Below are positions 42,854 through 55,000 of a stretch of 64,000 bases of DNA, piece after piece. Made by a program: the position numbers and the translations under genes. Below the pieces are notes generated by a model, which searched no databases, was not told the origin of the DNA, and worked only from the letters and a program-made list of their open reading frames with translations. The stretch lies in the NCBI GenBank assembly GCA_022457065.1, contig JAJGBQ010000003.1, positions 3,906,001 through 3,970,000 of the forward strand, read 5' to 3'. Source of the stretch: Curvularia sp. ZM96 (Eukaryota > Ascomycota > Dothideomycetes > Pleosporales > Pleosporaceae). Position 1 is the first letter of the stretch, and each line of letters begins with the position of its first letter.

Positions 42854-43139
42854 GCCAAGATAGGGTACAGCGCCCAGCCAGGGATTAGCCTTGTATGAGC
42901 GCTGGCTATCTCTTGTCTGGCGTAAATTTTTGACCTTCTTTTTGTCTGAGGCCACGAAGCACAGTGCAAAATTGGGGACTAGTCAAGATTTGATGTTTGG
43001 CAGTCCACATACTCCTATGTGGTTTGAGAAAATCGTCGACACATTATATTATGAAAGACATGACGAAGATGGAGAATTCTTTTCTCTCCGCCTCATTTCC
43101 CCCTCCAGAGCCTATTTTCATATATTTCTGACGCACAGT

Positions 43140-45639
43140 CTAGACCCTAGATGTCTGCATACTCAAGAACCTCGCCCTCCCATCCTCAATCTTGAGCACG
43201 TGTACAGGGACCTTTGTACGCAGCAGGCGCTCCTCGCCAGGTAGGTTCATTGGCGCGGAGAAGCCGGCGACATGAGAGACTGGGCTGTTGCAAGTAGGAC
43301 ACTTCCAGTGGCTTGCCTGCTGTACACTTTGGTCCGTGTCGCTGGCCTCCTCGAGCCTTTTGATGCATACGTTGCAGAACTGGTGGTTACAGGGACGGAT
43401 GCTGGTTGTTGTTGTGATTAGTTATGAAGAGGAAATACGAGATAACAGACTACTTACATGCAGTCACACAATCGGCGCTCACACGTGGTGCACATTTTGG
43501 GCTTCTTTGGGTCAAATTCCGGCTCGGTGGTTATGCCCAGATGCTGATCCATCTGGCTGACACTCTTGACGTTGTCAAAGTCTCCGCCATCGAGGCGCTC
43601 GTCGACTTTCTCCTCGACGACGTAGAATTGGCCGCCGGACTTGACGTAGTCTTCTACAGCCATGGGTGGAGGCTGAGGGACAATGTGCGTTACCTTTTCG
43701 CAGCTTTCTGGATCAAGCATGTGGACATGGAGGATGCGTGCTCCTGCGTGGTTCCATGTTGTAGTTGGAAATGGGTCCTTGTAGATATCCTGCACTTTAC
43801 TGCGTGTTAGTAGGTTTGCGTGGGAAGGCAGATAGATGGTTAGCCGTACCAAGTTTGCCGCCGGCAGCTAGACCCAAGGTCTTGACGTTCTTTGCCTGTG
43901 CTTCGGTCAGCTCCATCAAACCTGCCTTGTCTTTATCGGCAAGCTTGAATTCGTCTCCATTTACGTCAAAAACGTCAAAGGACGGTCCAGGTGGAGAATT
44001 CATAATGTGTGCTTTTTTAGCTTGCTGTGCTTGTCTGATAGAGATTGAGTCTCGTTGTGGTGGTGCTGACGATGGTACGTGGGGCGGCGCCTCTAGCGAT
44101 GGTGGTCCTGCTGAAAGTCGCATTGACGGTTTTGGTGGTGCTGAGGATGGCGTTTGCGGTGATGGTGCTGAATCAGAATGACAGCCGGAAAGAAATCTTG
44201 TGTTATATGGAGTTACATTTTGACCATCATAATGACCCAATGAATGTTTGTTGCTGGGAGCAAATGTAGGTGAACAGCGCATAGCTGAACTAGTTGATTG
44301 GAACATAGGCGGTCCATATTGTTCCCGAGGAAGTCTTGAAATTGGTGGAGGCATAGACCATATACCACCGGCAGCTTTCAGCGTAACAGTGGCCACCGAT
44401 AGAGAATCGGTATCCTGAGATGCTTCGCCTTTCCCTTTTCCTTGTACCTCTTGGAAAAACAAGTCTTGAATTTGTATTGGCTGTTTGAATTCTTTATCCG
44501 TTGGATAGGATCTCAGGATATCCCCAACTTGGCAGCCAAGTTCACGTGGAGTATGATCCTCATAAAGTCCATCAGTTTTGGAGTAATCACCAAGTGGGAA
44601 TGTGATGTGCTGTTGTTTAGCATACGACCAAGATCGTTTGCCGTGTTCCATTGGCGGCGTGACTTCTAGCTGCAGTCCTCCGTGCTTTTCTTCAGAAGTT
44701 TTCTGACCTTCGACTGTGTATCCAGAGCCCACTATCAGGGAAATTAGTAAGAGCTGTGCGGGAATGTCAAAATATCAGAACCTACGTGGCATGGCGACGA
44801 ATTGACGAACAACACCAGGAGCTACGCAAATGCCATCTAGCCATCGTTGGCCAGGAATGACAATGTAGTCCTGCGACTTGTCCTCACTTTTCGCGTCCTG
44901 TTCATTTTGCATTTCTTGTCCGGTTATGGCGTTCACACGACCCACGAAAACACGTACGACATATTTCCGGGAGCCTGGCTGAAAGTTCAGCCACATGGCC
45001 TCTCTTTGCCACATAGAGAAGAAGACACCTCCTGTTTCAGTGACATTTTTTGGCAGATGTTTCGAGTATTTGTCTACACTGAACAGTTGGTATTGCCCTA
45101 ATGAAGAGGGTAGATGGTGGAGTTTGTTGTCGTCGGGTATCCTTGTAGTCCGCTCAAACGTTACACTGAAGCCAGTCTTTTCGCACCTCACACTCCTGTT
45201 GTCCGCAAGAAACTCAACAGGCGAGACATGGTGGGTGTTTGTGTGTGATATTAGCGTTTCACTCATCTTGATCGTGGTGGGAGTGGAGGCTTGATCATCT
45301 GCTACCACTAGGACCTCGTCGTGTTCTCTCACCACGGTCACCGGGTAATTCTTTTCGTATTCGAATCTGCCGTGTACAAGCTTAAGAGGCATTCCGAATC
45401 CACAGGCTACTCATTGTCAAGATGATTCATATGAGCAGGGCAGCAATTTTCATACCTTGGATTTTTTGCCACAGCCCAGGCCAGATCTGCTCGTCTTCAC
45501 GCAAGTTCAAAGAGAGGTTGTAGAGCTCGGAGTCCTCGCCTATGGTCGCGGACCAACCATCATCCGGCTCAACATCCTCAACCTTTTGCAAGCCCTGAAT
45601 GACGACCTTGCGAAGGTTTGTGGGCGCAGTTTGGGACAT
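43140..45639 (-). CDS. Large RING-finger protein, function unknown
   Basis: Five exons (45639-45456, 45406-44786, 44731-43850, 43794-43458, 43401-43140) give 761 aa. The N-terminus starts MSQTAPTNLRKVVIQGL, then a globular region (about 60-270) with HGRFEYEKNYPVTVVREHDEV and IPGQRWLDGICVAPGVVRQFVAMPLGSGYTVEGQ, motifs I associate with a fungus-specific uncharacterised family. A Pro/Ser-rich linker (about 400-530) follows. Near the C-terminus a RING-type cysteine/histidine array is visible: CTTC (664-667), C-D-C (672-674), PCNHQFCNVC (Cys679, His681, Cys684, Cys687) and CPTC (709-712). RING domains commonly bind E2 enzymes, so a ubiquitin or SUMO ligase is possible, but no substrate is evident. 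The RING is split by the last intron. Divergent from the STAND-N-like gene across 239 bp. Confidence 0.86.
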
Positions 45640-45878
45640 TCTTACAGTTGTGACAAAGGGAGGATTTCTTGAAAACAAGCAGAGTAAACAAGAGAGTATG
45701 GAGTTCAGCCTGAGCAATGGTGCCTATCAGGCTGAGAACCCTTTATGAGTTCTCATAACCGCCAGCCTTCAGCTAAGCGGGGTTGTATCAGCCCCCACGA
45801 CTGCGCCCCCTCCATGATACTCAGCCTGGTCAACAATTTATCGTTGTCCAAGCCCAAGGTCCTGAAGGGCAAACAAAG
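45640..45878. promoter_or_regulatory. Bidirectional upstream region of RING and STAND-N-like genes
   Basis: Only 239 bp separate the two divergent start codons, so the genes are probably driven from one shared regulatory region. Confidence 0.5.
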
Positions 45879-47412
45879 ATGTCGTTTGGGTTTTCAATTG
45901 GAGATATCAGTAGGTGCATCGTATCGTGGCGTGCGAGAAGCATACTAATGGTGAACAGTCCTCGTTAGCCAACTAGCGTACGGTCTCTACTCCAGCGTCA
46001 GCTCTGGAAGGAAGGCAGCCTCGCGAGATCTGAAAGAACTCGAAGATGTACTATTTAGTCTAAAATGCTCCTTGGACCATTTGGGGGAAGTTTCTAAAGA
46101 TGTACGCGCGCTGCCAGATCGGCACGGGGGTCTTATGTTCAAAGAGAAACTGGATGCCATGATAAGAGGTTGCGCATCTACCCTGCAGGAGCTGGAGTCC
46201 GTCACGGAGAAGTACCGCACGATCGAGGGCCGCGCTGTGGAGCAGGCAGCAGCAGACAAAGACAAGCCAAAGTCGCGTAAACGAGATGATTTAAAAAGAA
46301 GTATCCAAGTCAACTGGCATAGAGTGCGATGGGATTATGAGAAACACTCCCTGCAACAATATCGCGAAAAGCTGAAGTCGCACACCGATGCAATTAATCT
46401 CATACTGACTTCCATGATCTGGTAAGTGAGGAGATTTTGCTATGGACTCAGTCTAAGCTGACAGATTCCCAGGGCGAACTCTGCATCTGCAGACGAAAGA
46501 AGCAAACAAGGCCACGAGAAGACGCATACAATGCTGGAAGAAGTCTTGAAAAAACCAGAGGCAGACGAATCACTTCGGAGTATAGTTGAGGATATTCGTA
46601 ATATTCTCACAGAGCCACCTCGTAGCGTGGGAGGTTCATTCGACGGTGCACCGTTCATGCCGACCCTATTAGGTAGTTCCCCTGGCGTCGCTGCGTATCA
46701 ACTGAGCCCAGCACCAATTGGCAAATCCTTTGGTGTCATCGGGAATCAGGCTGGCCACTTTGCTTCAGTGAATATGGCGACGACAGTTTTGCCAATCAGA
46801 CCATCTAGCGAGTCCGTGAGAGTCAAGTCTGTAGCCAAAGCCACGGAGACGCCATTTTTGAAGCGTCCAAGGGTGCAGAAGATGCAAAGCAGGCCGCCAC
46901 ATGCCGTAGGTCAGGAGCACATTTCTTTGGCTACAGACGATCTCAACGCTATGCGCCGTGCAGTCGGTATACAAGAGTATGAGAATTTCAAGCAGCGTCA
47001 CAACCCACCGAAGCAAGTGCAAAAGCCATCTCTCCTAAAACCCACAGCGCCAACCATTCGAGAACTCCAAGATTGCATACCGTACATCTTCGCATCTCCG
47101 CCAGATGGCAAGCAGCAGACCCATGAGCTGAAGAGTGAGATTGAACGCTGGGTGCAGGGCTTCTCTCTTTTCGTGAGGAACAACAAGCCTAACGCGGAGT
47201 CTGATGCAGGACTTCTGGCACTTTTGACAACGCTCAATGAGGCAATAGAGAGGACCGCCAAATCAGTGCGACTGCTTTTTTACGAGGTGTCGGGCTCAAC
47301 AGGGCTGTTGGAGACTTTGGATCAGATACTGACGGTATCGAAGAGCGTGAGGGTGATGAGAGAGATTGAGGAATTTCAGGACGCCAAAGAGGAATGGGAA
47401 GACGATAGATGA
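45879..47412 (+). CDS. Protein with N-terminal domain resembling fungal STAND/NLR N-termini
   Basis: Three exons (45879-45909, 45959-46421, 46473-47412) give 477 aa. The start MSFGFSIGDIILVSQLAYGLYSSV followed by RDLKELEDVLFSLKCSLDHLGE is the pattern of the helical N-terminal domain found on fungal NLR/STAND receptors and on ankyrin or kinase proteins. The domain continues through a predicted coiled region (IEGRAVEQAAADKDKPKSRKRDDLKRSIQVNWHRVRWDYEKHSLQQYREKLKSHTDAINLILTSM). Here no NTPase, WD40, ankyrin or kinase domain follows; instead about 300 residues of low-complexity and mildly helical sequence end the protein (EEFQDAKEEWEDDR). It may be a lone signalling adaptor. The exon 1 length (31 nt) and join are supported by phase. 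Convergent with FMT1, 47 bp apart. Confidence 0.8.
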
Positions 47413-47459
47413 GGTAATTGAATAAAGACGACCTAACGGACAACTTTGCATACCAGGGA

Positions 47460-48570
47460 CTATCTCGGCGCTTTGCCGTGAGCTAGAAGTCGAACCAATT
47501 TTGCGTTTCCGTGACCCTGCTTATTGCCTTCATATGTGCTTTTGGACAAGATGCCTATTCTTCCGCACGCAAGTCGGATCATGGGCTGCTTAGCGTTGGG
47601 CTCTATGAACAACCCTGGCTTTCGATCGCAAGAATCGACCATATGTGCATCAATGACGTTGTGCAGTATCAGGCGATCGCCGTTGGGCAGCACACACCAT
47701 GAATCGCCGAGTGCCTGCTGTTTGGCAAGGATGTCTTCCAAAGTATCTGTTTCAAAATTGACAAAACGGTCCTGTTTGGTAACCTTTGGCGCGTGGTCGG
47801 TGGGAAAGCCAGACTGAGCATACCATCCGGCATCCCTGAGCGGAGGCATAAAGCTGCGTGACTTGAGGACGTTGACGAGCATTTCGGCTCCGGCGTCGGC
47901 CATTTGTTGCTCAAGCTGCTGTGACGTGATGCCTAGAGGAATAGCAATGCCAGGTGCTGGGGTTTGAGCGAGGACAGTACCCTGATCAAAGTGCTTTGGG
48001 TGTAGGGTCTGAACGGAGACACCCGTGTACTTTCGCTTTTTCAATATGGCATGCTGAACTGGGGCCGGCCCACGCAGGTCCGGGAGCAACGATGGATGCA
48101 CATTCAAGCCGCCATACTGAGCATGGGCGAGGATGCGAGGAGGCACAAGTAAGCCAAAGGACACTGCGATGACAAGGTCTACCGGAGCCGGCGGAGACCA
48201 GCCTGTGAACGTGTCGACTGCATGGGTAGGCAGGCTGAGTTCTTCAACAGCCACCTGCTTAATGGGCACTGTGTCTGGGTCAATTGCCTTGCATCAGCCA
48301 CGATTAGGCGCATGTACCTTCTCTTAACGTCTTCAGCCCTCTTCCTGTAGGCTTTGCGGGGCGGTGGAGCACATGAATGCTGTCGATGAGCTTGGGCTCG
48401 TCACGCTTTGCATCCACCAGGGCACGCAAGGATACGATGCTGAAGTCGTCTGAGCCGCAGAACAAGATGCGCAGCGGTGAAGACGTCGGGGCGGACCTGG
48501 TCGGAGGAGCGTAATGGCGCCGTGAGCCAAGCAACAGAGAGCGGACTGATGCTGTCCGTCGCCACAGCAT
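47460..48570 (-). CDS. fmt1: Mitochondrial methionyl-tRNA formyltransferase
   Basis: Two exons (48570-48318, 48274-47460) give 355 aa. The first ~35 residues (MLWRRTASVRSLLLGSRRHYAPPTRSAP) are a typical basic mitochondrial presequence. The catalytic domain begins LRILFCGSDDFSIVSLRALV and holds the diagnostic GGLNVHPSLLPDLRGPAPVQHAIL (about 140-163), which contains the substrate-binding Asn, His and downstream LRGPAP segment, and TGVSVQTLHPKHFDQGTVL. The C-terminal domain is the tRNA-binding half. The enzyme formylates the initiator Met-tRNA of mitochondria using 10-formyl-tetrahydrofolate. The acceptor after ACCCAG was chosen because the nearer AG breaks the frame. Confidence 0.92.
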
Positions 48571-48899
48571 GGTTCCAAGGTGAAGAAGTCGGTCGGCGGG
48601 TCGGAAAGTGCCGTGCCCTGCGAGAAGGCCATGTCACGATCGCGATCTCGTGGGGCATCTTCACCTCCCGATGGAATCGGCGTCATATCGCGATGGATGC
48701 CCTGCAGGCCATGGATCGTCTACATATAGATGGTTGGCGGATCGAAAGGTGGCTGGCAAGACACGGCGGGCTATCCTGACTGACTGACGACTGTGGTTTC
48801 CGTGCATGCTACGTGGGTGTGACGCAACGCCCTTCTATTACCACGACCACGCCGCCAACGCGCCTCTCGACTGGGCACGCACGAAAATTGCCAGCCGCC
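48571..48899. promoter_or_regulatory. Bidirectional upstream region FMT1 / CCZ1
   Basis: 329 bp between divergent starts. Other frames here are unsupported. Confidence 0.45.
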
Positions 48900-51655
48900 A
48901 TGCCCAAGGTTGTTCCCGCGCAGCTCTCCTTTCTGGCAATCTACAATCCCTCGCTGGGCACCTCGGACGAGACATTCGACCAGCAGATTGTTTTTTACTA
49001 CTCAAAGGCCGCAAAGACACGCGCCAGGCTAAGGCATGGAGACGCCCAGCAAGAGCAACAATTGCGCGATGAAGAGAACGAAAAGCTGCGCCAGGTTGGG
49101 CTGGCCCAGGGCATGGTGGGCTTTGCAAAGTAGGACATATGCCAGTCACCGCTTCCGATACTGTGGTGCTAACCTCTCGGCAGAAGTTTCTCAAACGGCG
49201 AGCCGGTCGATACGGTAGAAACAGAAAAATCGCGAATCGTTCTCCATGAACTAGAGACCGGGTGGTGGATATTGGCTGTATGCATATCCTCACATGTGCG
49301 CTCGTCGCCGACTAACACGACTACAGTCAATCGACCTCACCCAACTACCCGCTCCCAATGGCCTGGCGCGAAAAGACTCGAGCACGGATACCACTGAGCC
49401 TGTCATCGAATACTCGTCGCGCGAAGTCAGCCCGCCTGCTCTCTTGATCCAGCAACTCGTCCGCGCTCAATCCATCTTCCTGCTGCACCATGGCCTGGCA
49501 CTCGAGGCCATGTTTGCCAAGCATGGCCGCGCCAAGTTCTGCAGCATACTCGACAAGTATTGGTCTCGGTTTGCATCTAACTGGGATGTGCTCCTTCATG
49601 GAAGCCCTGCGGTGGACATATTTGGCGGCATGAAGTTGGCAGCAGGCGGAGAACTGGGTATGGGCGTGGGCGAGGAGGAATGGGGCAGCAGCGAGCGCGA
49701 CGTTTTAGAAGACTTTGCTCGCAGAACACCGGGTCTGGTTGATGTTATGGTGTCCCGCTTCGGCGAGGTATCGCCGTTGCAACAAGCCAAAACAAGCACC
49801 GACCCAAGCACACTCGAGAGTTCTGAACTGGATGCGTGGGTTGGAGCCGGGAGGACCGTCCAAGCTGCAGACGGTGTGGTTTTCTCAGGGCTAGGCGCAG
49901 TGAGCCGCAAGTCGCTGCGAGACTTGTCACACTGGGTAGAAAGCATATATTGTTACGGCGAGTACGCCTATGGTGTGCGTGACAATCCTGCTTCTGATCG
50001 AAAGAAACGGCGGAGAAGAAATCCGAGAGCGTCTGAACCTGATGAGCCAACACCAGAATCACTTCGCCCTACACCAACTGAAAGACCACGCCTTGCTACG
50101 TCAGGTCAGGGTTCAGCATTACCCCTGGGTATCCCTCCACCTATAGTCAAAGCGGCCGAGAGCTCTCTTGACAAAGCAGCTGCGGCTGTCGATAACAAAA
50201 ATTCTGGACAAGACTCGCCAGCACCGGAGTCCAAGTCCATGTTAGCGTCTCTGGGTGACACCGAGACGTGGACAAAGTACATGACCCTAGGCTATGGCAC
50301 AGCTTGGGGTGGGAAGAAGTCAACGGACAAATCACCGGCTACTACTCCAGCATCAGAGCCCGCACCGACTCCGGCACCAGCCCGGCAACGGACGCCTTCG
50401 CCTGAAGCTATGCGTTACATCGAGCCAACCCCAGACGTAGACCACGTAGAAGAGCGGATGAAGCTACAAACTCGGCTAGAGAACAACGGATACTTCCTCG
50501 TAGGACTCAAAGGCGATATGCAAGAATTAGACGTTAATGACGACAACGAGGATGCTGACTGGAACAACCGGATACCTCTGCGAACAGTTCATGTCGAAGT
50601 CAGTCGCGGAGAGGAGTCTTCAACGCCCGATGGTGATTCAGATGAGACACCGTCGTACGAGAAGACGATGAACCTTTCATCTACAGATACAAAGAAACTG
50701 TCTCGACTAAGGCCTGTGGTATACATTGTACGTCGTCCCCATATTCTCAACACTACTCGTAATACTAACAACTGCTCAGCACCGCCCCTTCATCTACACC
50801 TTCCTCTTCGAACACCGCACACACTCCCTCGGCGTCGCCTCCTTCTACCACTCAATCCACAACTTCTTCTCCCCTCTACACCGTTCCCTCGACAGATGCA
50901 CCTGTCCCACAAACGTCGCTGCACGACTACAAGCCGTATCCACCCACTACACCACCGAGGCATCTACCAACGGCTCTAGTCCAAACACCCAACCCATCTA
51001 CGACCTCGTATTCGACCCGCGGACTTACACTGTGCACTCTAGCCTCCCTAACATCCCCGACCCCGGCACGCTGCTCGCCGAGGGTCTCAGCACCCGCCAG
51101 TCAACCGACTGGAGCAGAGTCGAAGCACTCAACGTCCACAGCCAGATCCTCGCCACCGTCGCGTCCACGCGCAGAAATCTCAACGAAATAGAGCGCACGT
51201 GCAAAACGAGTCGCGGGTGGTGGGTCGTGTGGATGCGTCTGCCCCCGTCACAAGTAATGCCAGAGGAGAACGAGACGGGGTACAGAGAGTACCAACAGCA
51301 ACTCTCGCAACAAGAGCAAGAAGATGCAAGTGAAGGGGAAGCCGAGCACTCTCCTTCGTCAACCCCAACACACCGCCAGCCCTCCGTTTCCTCCGTCTCG
51401 TTCAACACGCGCGACCTCCGCGAAGCCTTCCTCGTGCGGCGCGCGAGAGACGCGCAGCAGAGTGCTGGTGGCGGACACAAGAGCGCATCGAGTCGCTTTG
51501 GAAGCGGCGTGTGGAGTAGCCTTAGCGGGGGACAGAGTAGCCAAGCGCAGCGGATGGGGGGTGCAACGGCGGGGTGGGGGCCCAAGGGCCTGGCCGAGGG
51601 GATAGGGATTGATGCGCGGAGGTATGTGGAGGAATTATTGAGTTTGAATAGGTGA
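48900..51655 (+). CDS. ccz1: Vacuolar fusion protein CCZ1
   Basis: Four exons (48900-49129, 49184-49277, 49327-50727, 50780-51655) give 866 aa. The N-terminal longin domain is typical: AQLSFLAIYNPSLGTSDETFDQQIVFYYSK, then (after introns) GEPVDTVETEKSRIVLHELETGWWILASIDLTQLP. The second recognisable part is REVSPPALLIQQLVRAQSIFLLHHG. A Pro/Ser/Thr-rich insertion (about 330-450) and a second longin-like domain follow, with LRPVVYIHRPFIYTFLFEHRTHSLGVASFYHSIHNFFSPLHRSL. CCZ1 pairs with MON1 as the exchange factor for the Rab GTPase YPT7, driving vacuole and late endosome fusion and autophagosome delivery. The large size is common in Pezizomycotina because of the disordered insertion. Confidence 0.93.
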
Positions 51656-52071
51656 TTTATGTAGATAGGATAGGCGGGGGAGGTGAGATAGATTTATGTA
51701 ATGTTTTAAAGAAATAGAGGAATGGTTTCGTCAAAATTTGGTTGAGAGTGATTAAGGTGTTTGAAATGAAAGATGGCTATTCGTCTCGTCGAGTACGAGA
51801 CAAAAAGACTACATAACTCTCTCCCCCTCTCCCTTTCTTGTTCTCTATACCATCACCAGCATAAAAAATGATCAAGACGCCGAGTCATACAAGATCCAAT
51901 GGTCCAAGACTAGGATCTGTTCCCAGACATGTCTATCAAGATGTGGGCGCCCCCAACGCCATTCAGAGGAGGGAAGATTAATAAAAAACGACAGTGTGTA
52001 TCATAACACAGCGAGCCTTCTATTTCGTCCCGTTCAATCTCTCAAAATGTATGCAAAATAGTCATCTACAA
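51656..52071. other. Intergenic between convergent CCZ1 and UFD2
   Basis: 416 bp of converging 3' flanks. Nothing else seen. Confidence 0.5.
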
Positions 52072-55000
52072 CTACGAAGTATCCATGGCCTCGCTCCCTG
52101 GCGCGGCACCAGCAGCAGCATTACGCTCCGCCATCTTCTGAGCTAGGCGACTCTGCTTCCAGGCCTGGATCTCCTCGCGAAGCTCGTTGTGAGGAATGAC
52201 ATCCTCAATCTTAAGCGGTGTACGGTTAAACGGGTCGTGCGGGTCGCTGAGAAGATGAGACTGGATGGTACTTCGATCGACGACCTGTTTGCTAATGGGC
52301 AGAATAACTGGGTCTTCCATGAGTGATGCCATGAGCGGATCCTCGTAGTTCTCAGGAATGTCGCCGAGATCTGCTTCCACCATATCGGCCTGGTCCTTGG
52401 CAGCCCGGATGTCTGCGGCCATCTTCTGCCACTGCTCCATCTGTTCGGGTGCCTTGAGCTTGAAGCGCTGCAGGATCTTGTAGGCCTCGTCCCAATACTC
52501 TGGGCGATAGGATCGTCCGTCCGTGGCAACGGCATCAAGGAAGGACTGCTTGCCTTGTAGGTTGAGGTAGACGTCAGTAAGCTCTGCAAGCATGTTGCGT
52601 GGGTTCCAGCCATATTCCTCTGGATTCTCAACCTTGAGCTGCGACTTCTTGGGGCCCACGAGAGCCTCCAAGTTGTAGTCCAGCATGTGTGCCAGCCGCA
52701 CGACAATCTCCTTTTTGGTGAACGAGTCAGCCAGTGTCTCGGTGAAGAGCTTCAGCATGGCCACAGTCTCGTTGGTGAGTTGCATGTAGCTCTTGGCCTT
52801 GCCTTGCGCAGAGGACAGCTTCTCTTCCAGTTCCTGACGTGCCGTCTGGTCCATATTGGCTGGTGCATTCTTCAGCTCCCTTGACAGATCATGAATTTCC
52901 TTGAAGGCGCTGAACGACTCATCCAAGACAAAAGTGACGTCATTGAGAAGCAGGTTGACGAACTGGACGAAGAAGTCGAGGTTGACGCGAGCCTCTGTTG
53001 CAAGGTGCTCTCGATAGATGGGGTTCGGCCAGATGCACTTGATGACCTGGAAAATCTCGTAACGAATATTGAACTTGTCAAAGAACTGCGTATGTGTTCC
53101 GGTGCTTTCGCACTCAATGTAGAACTTCATCAGCGCATGTAACAAATGCTTCATGGAAAAGTCGTGGGCAAACAGAGTGTCTCCCAGCACACCCTTTGAT
53201 CTTCCGGGGATTGCCCATACTCCGTGGAAAAGAATGGTGACGAGTCCGGACTTCAAGTAGGGGTTCTTGATGTATTCGGAACTTCGCAAGAAGGCGATGC
53301 AGATCTTGACGATCTCTTCGCACTGAGTAGTTGTGATGATGTGAGGCATGTAGCGGGTAATGAACTTAAAGTTACCAACAATGTCTTCGACAAAGTACTC
53401 TGGGAGGCACTTGAACTGCACTGGCTGCTCCTTGGGAAGAGGCAGCTGTAACTCTGTCTTGGGGAATGATGTGCCAGGGGTAGCAAGTCGTAACAGCCAA
53501 ACTATCACGTAGCGCATCAGTTGCATAGACCGGGCTTGTGTAGTCTCGTCGAGCAGGACACCTTGGATAGCGAGGATGCTACACTTGCCCCTCTCAATCT
53601 GGTCCTTGACCTTTTTGATGTGGTTGTCGAAGATGGCAAGCTGGGCTGGGCTAGTCATGTATTTTGGTCGTTCGGGTTCTAGCTTGGCCAGCTCCTTCTC
53701 CAGCCATTTGACATCCTTCTGGAGGGAACTCAGCTTGGAGTTTGCAGCCTCAAGACCATAGTGATGTGCCGCGACCGTCAGGAAGAAGACTTCGCTAATG
53801 AAGTTGTTAGTACCGGAAGCTTTAGTGCTATAAAATTCATCCGAAGTTTTTTGGTCCGCATTGATCTTGGTTTCGTCCTGGATGTTGACACGCGGTGAGC
53901 GCCGCAGATAGTCAATGTCGATACGGTCAATCTTGGAGAATGTGGCATCCATGAACGGCTCGCAAAGGCGATCCAGAATGACCGTGACATTGACCATGAA
54001 GCCGTCAGAAGAAACCGCCTTTCTATCGACCTGTATGGCGCGTCTCTTGTGGTTCTTGTTAACAGTGAGTGCTAACCAGTCGAGCATCTTTTCACGGGAC
54101 TCCCTGTTCTTGATAAAGGTGTTTGTAATGTCAAACAGTTCCTCTTGATGGGTCTGGAGTGTCATGCGGACAGCTCGTTGAGCGTTAGCAACGAGCCCCT
54201 TGTCAATCGCCGCAGACCCAGAGAAGTAGTTCATAGCCACCTCTGGCTGCATCGGGGACAGACGGAAGAAGGGACCCAGGAAGCTGTGGGTCTCAATGTG
54301 CTGGGGCTCAATGTCGGCAGGCAAGAAGGTCTCGGACTGAGCAAGAGCAGCAACGAGTGGTGGGAAACGAACGAATATCCGCAAGATTAGCATGTGCTGC
54401 CTGTAGTCGCCGTTCATGGAGACTGAGGCGAGGCGGCGACTCACGTCTTCCATGCCGCCCACCAACGCTTCCCTGATGGAGTCGTCCTCGGCTATGCGCT
54501 GGCTGGCTTCCGTGAGGAACTCGTAGCAAATGCCGCGGTCATCGTCGGGGCCGAGCAGCAAACGGTCTGCCATTGCGTTCTCTGCAGGAGCGTCTTCGCC
54601 AAACATGTCTGGCATGGTGAAGGCGAATATGCAGTAACTGAAGCACAACCGCCGGGCTTCCTTGACAATCTCGAACCTGGGGCCAGTTTTGTTGGTCATG
54701 CTCTTCAAGACCCGGGTGACACGCTTCCAGCAGCTCAGCAGATAGTCTAGTGCAGTGCCATGGACGTGACTCGACGCCGACTCCAGAATGACCGAGTCGA
54801 GGATGTCTGTGGTGAAGCGAAGCGGGCGGCCCTCGTCTTCGAGATCGCCCTTTGCGCCAGCCACGTAGACGAGTTTGTTTCCATGCGAGTCCTGGGTATG
54901 GCTCTCGTCCAAGGTTATGCGAAAGATGTTGCTGAGTGTCCTGTCCTCCCATGCCTCTATGCTCATTTCCTGGGCCTTTTGGGCTGGCTGCGGGGTTGCG

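Noticed and set aside
45879..47412. Considered as a full NLR receptor
   Set aside because: No Walker A/B NTPase motifs or repeat domain follow the N-terminal region before the stop codon.
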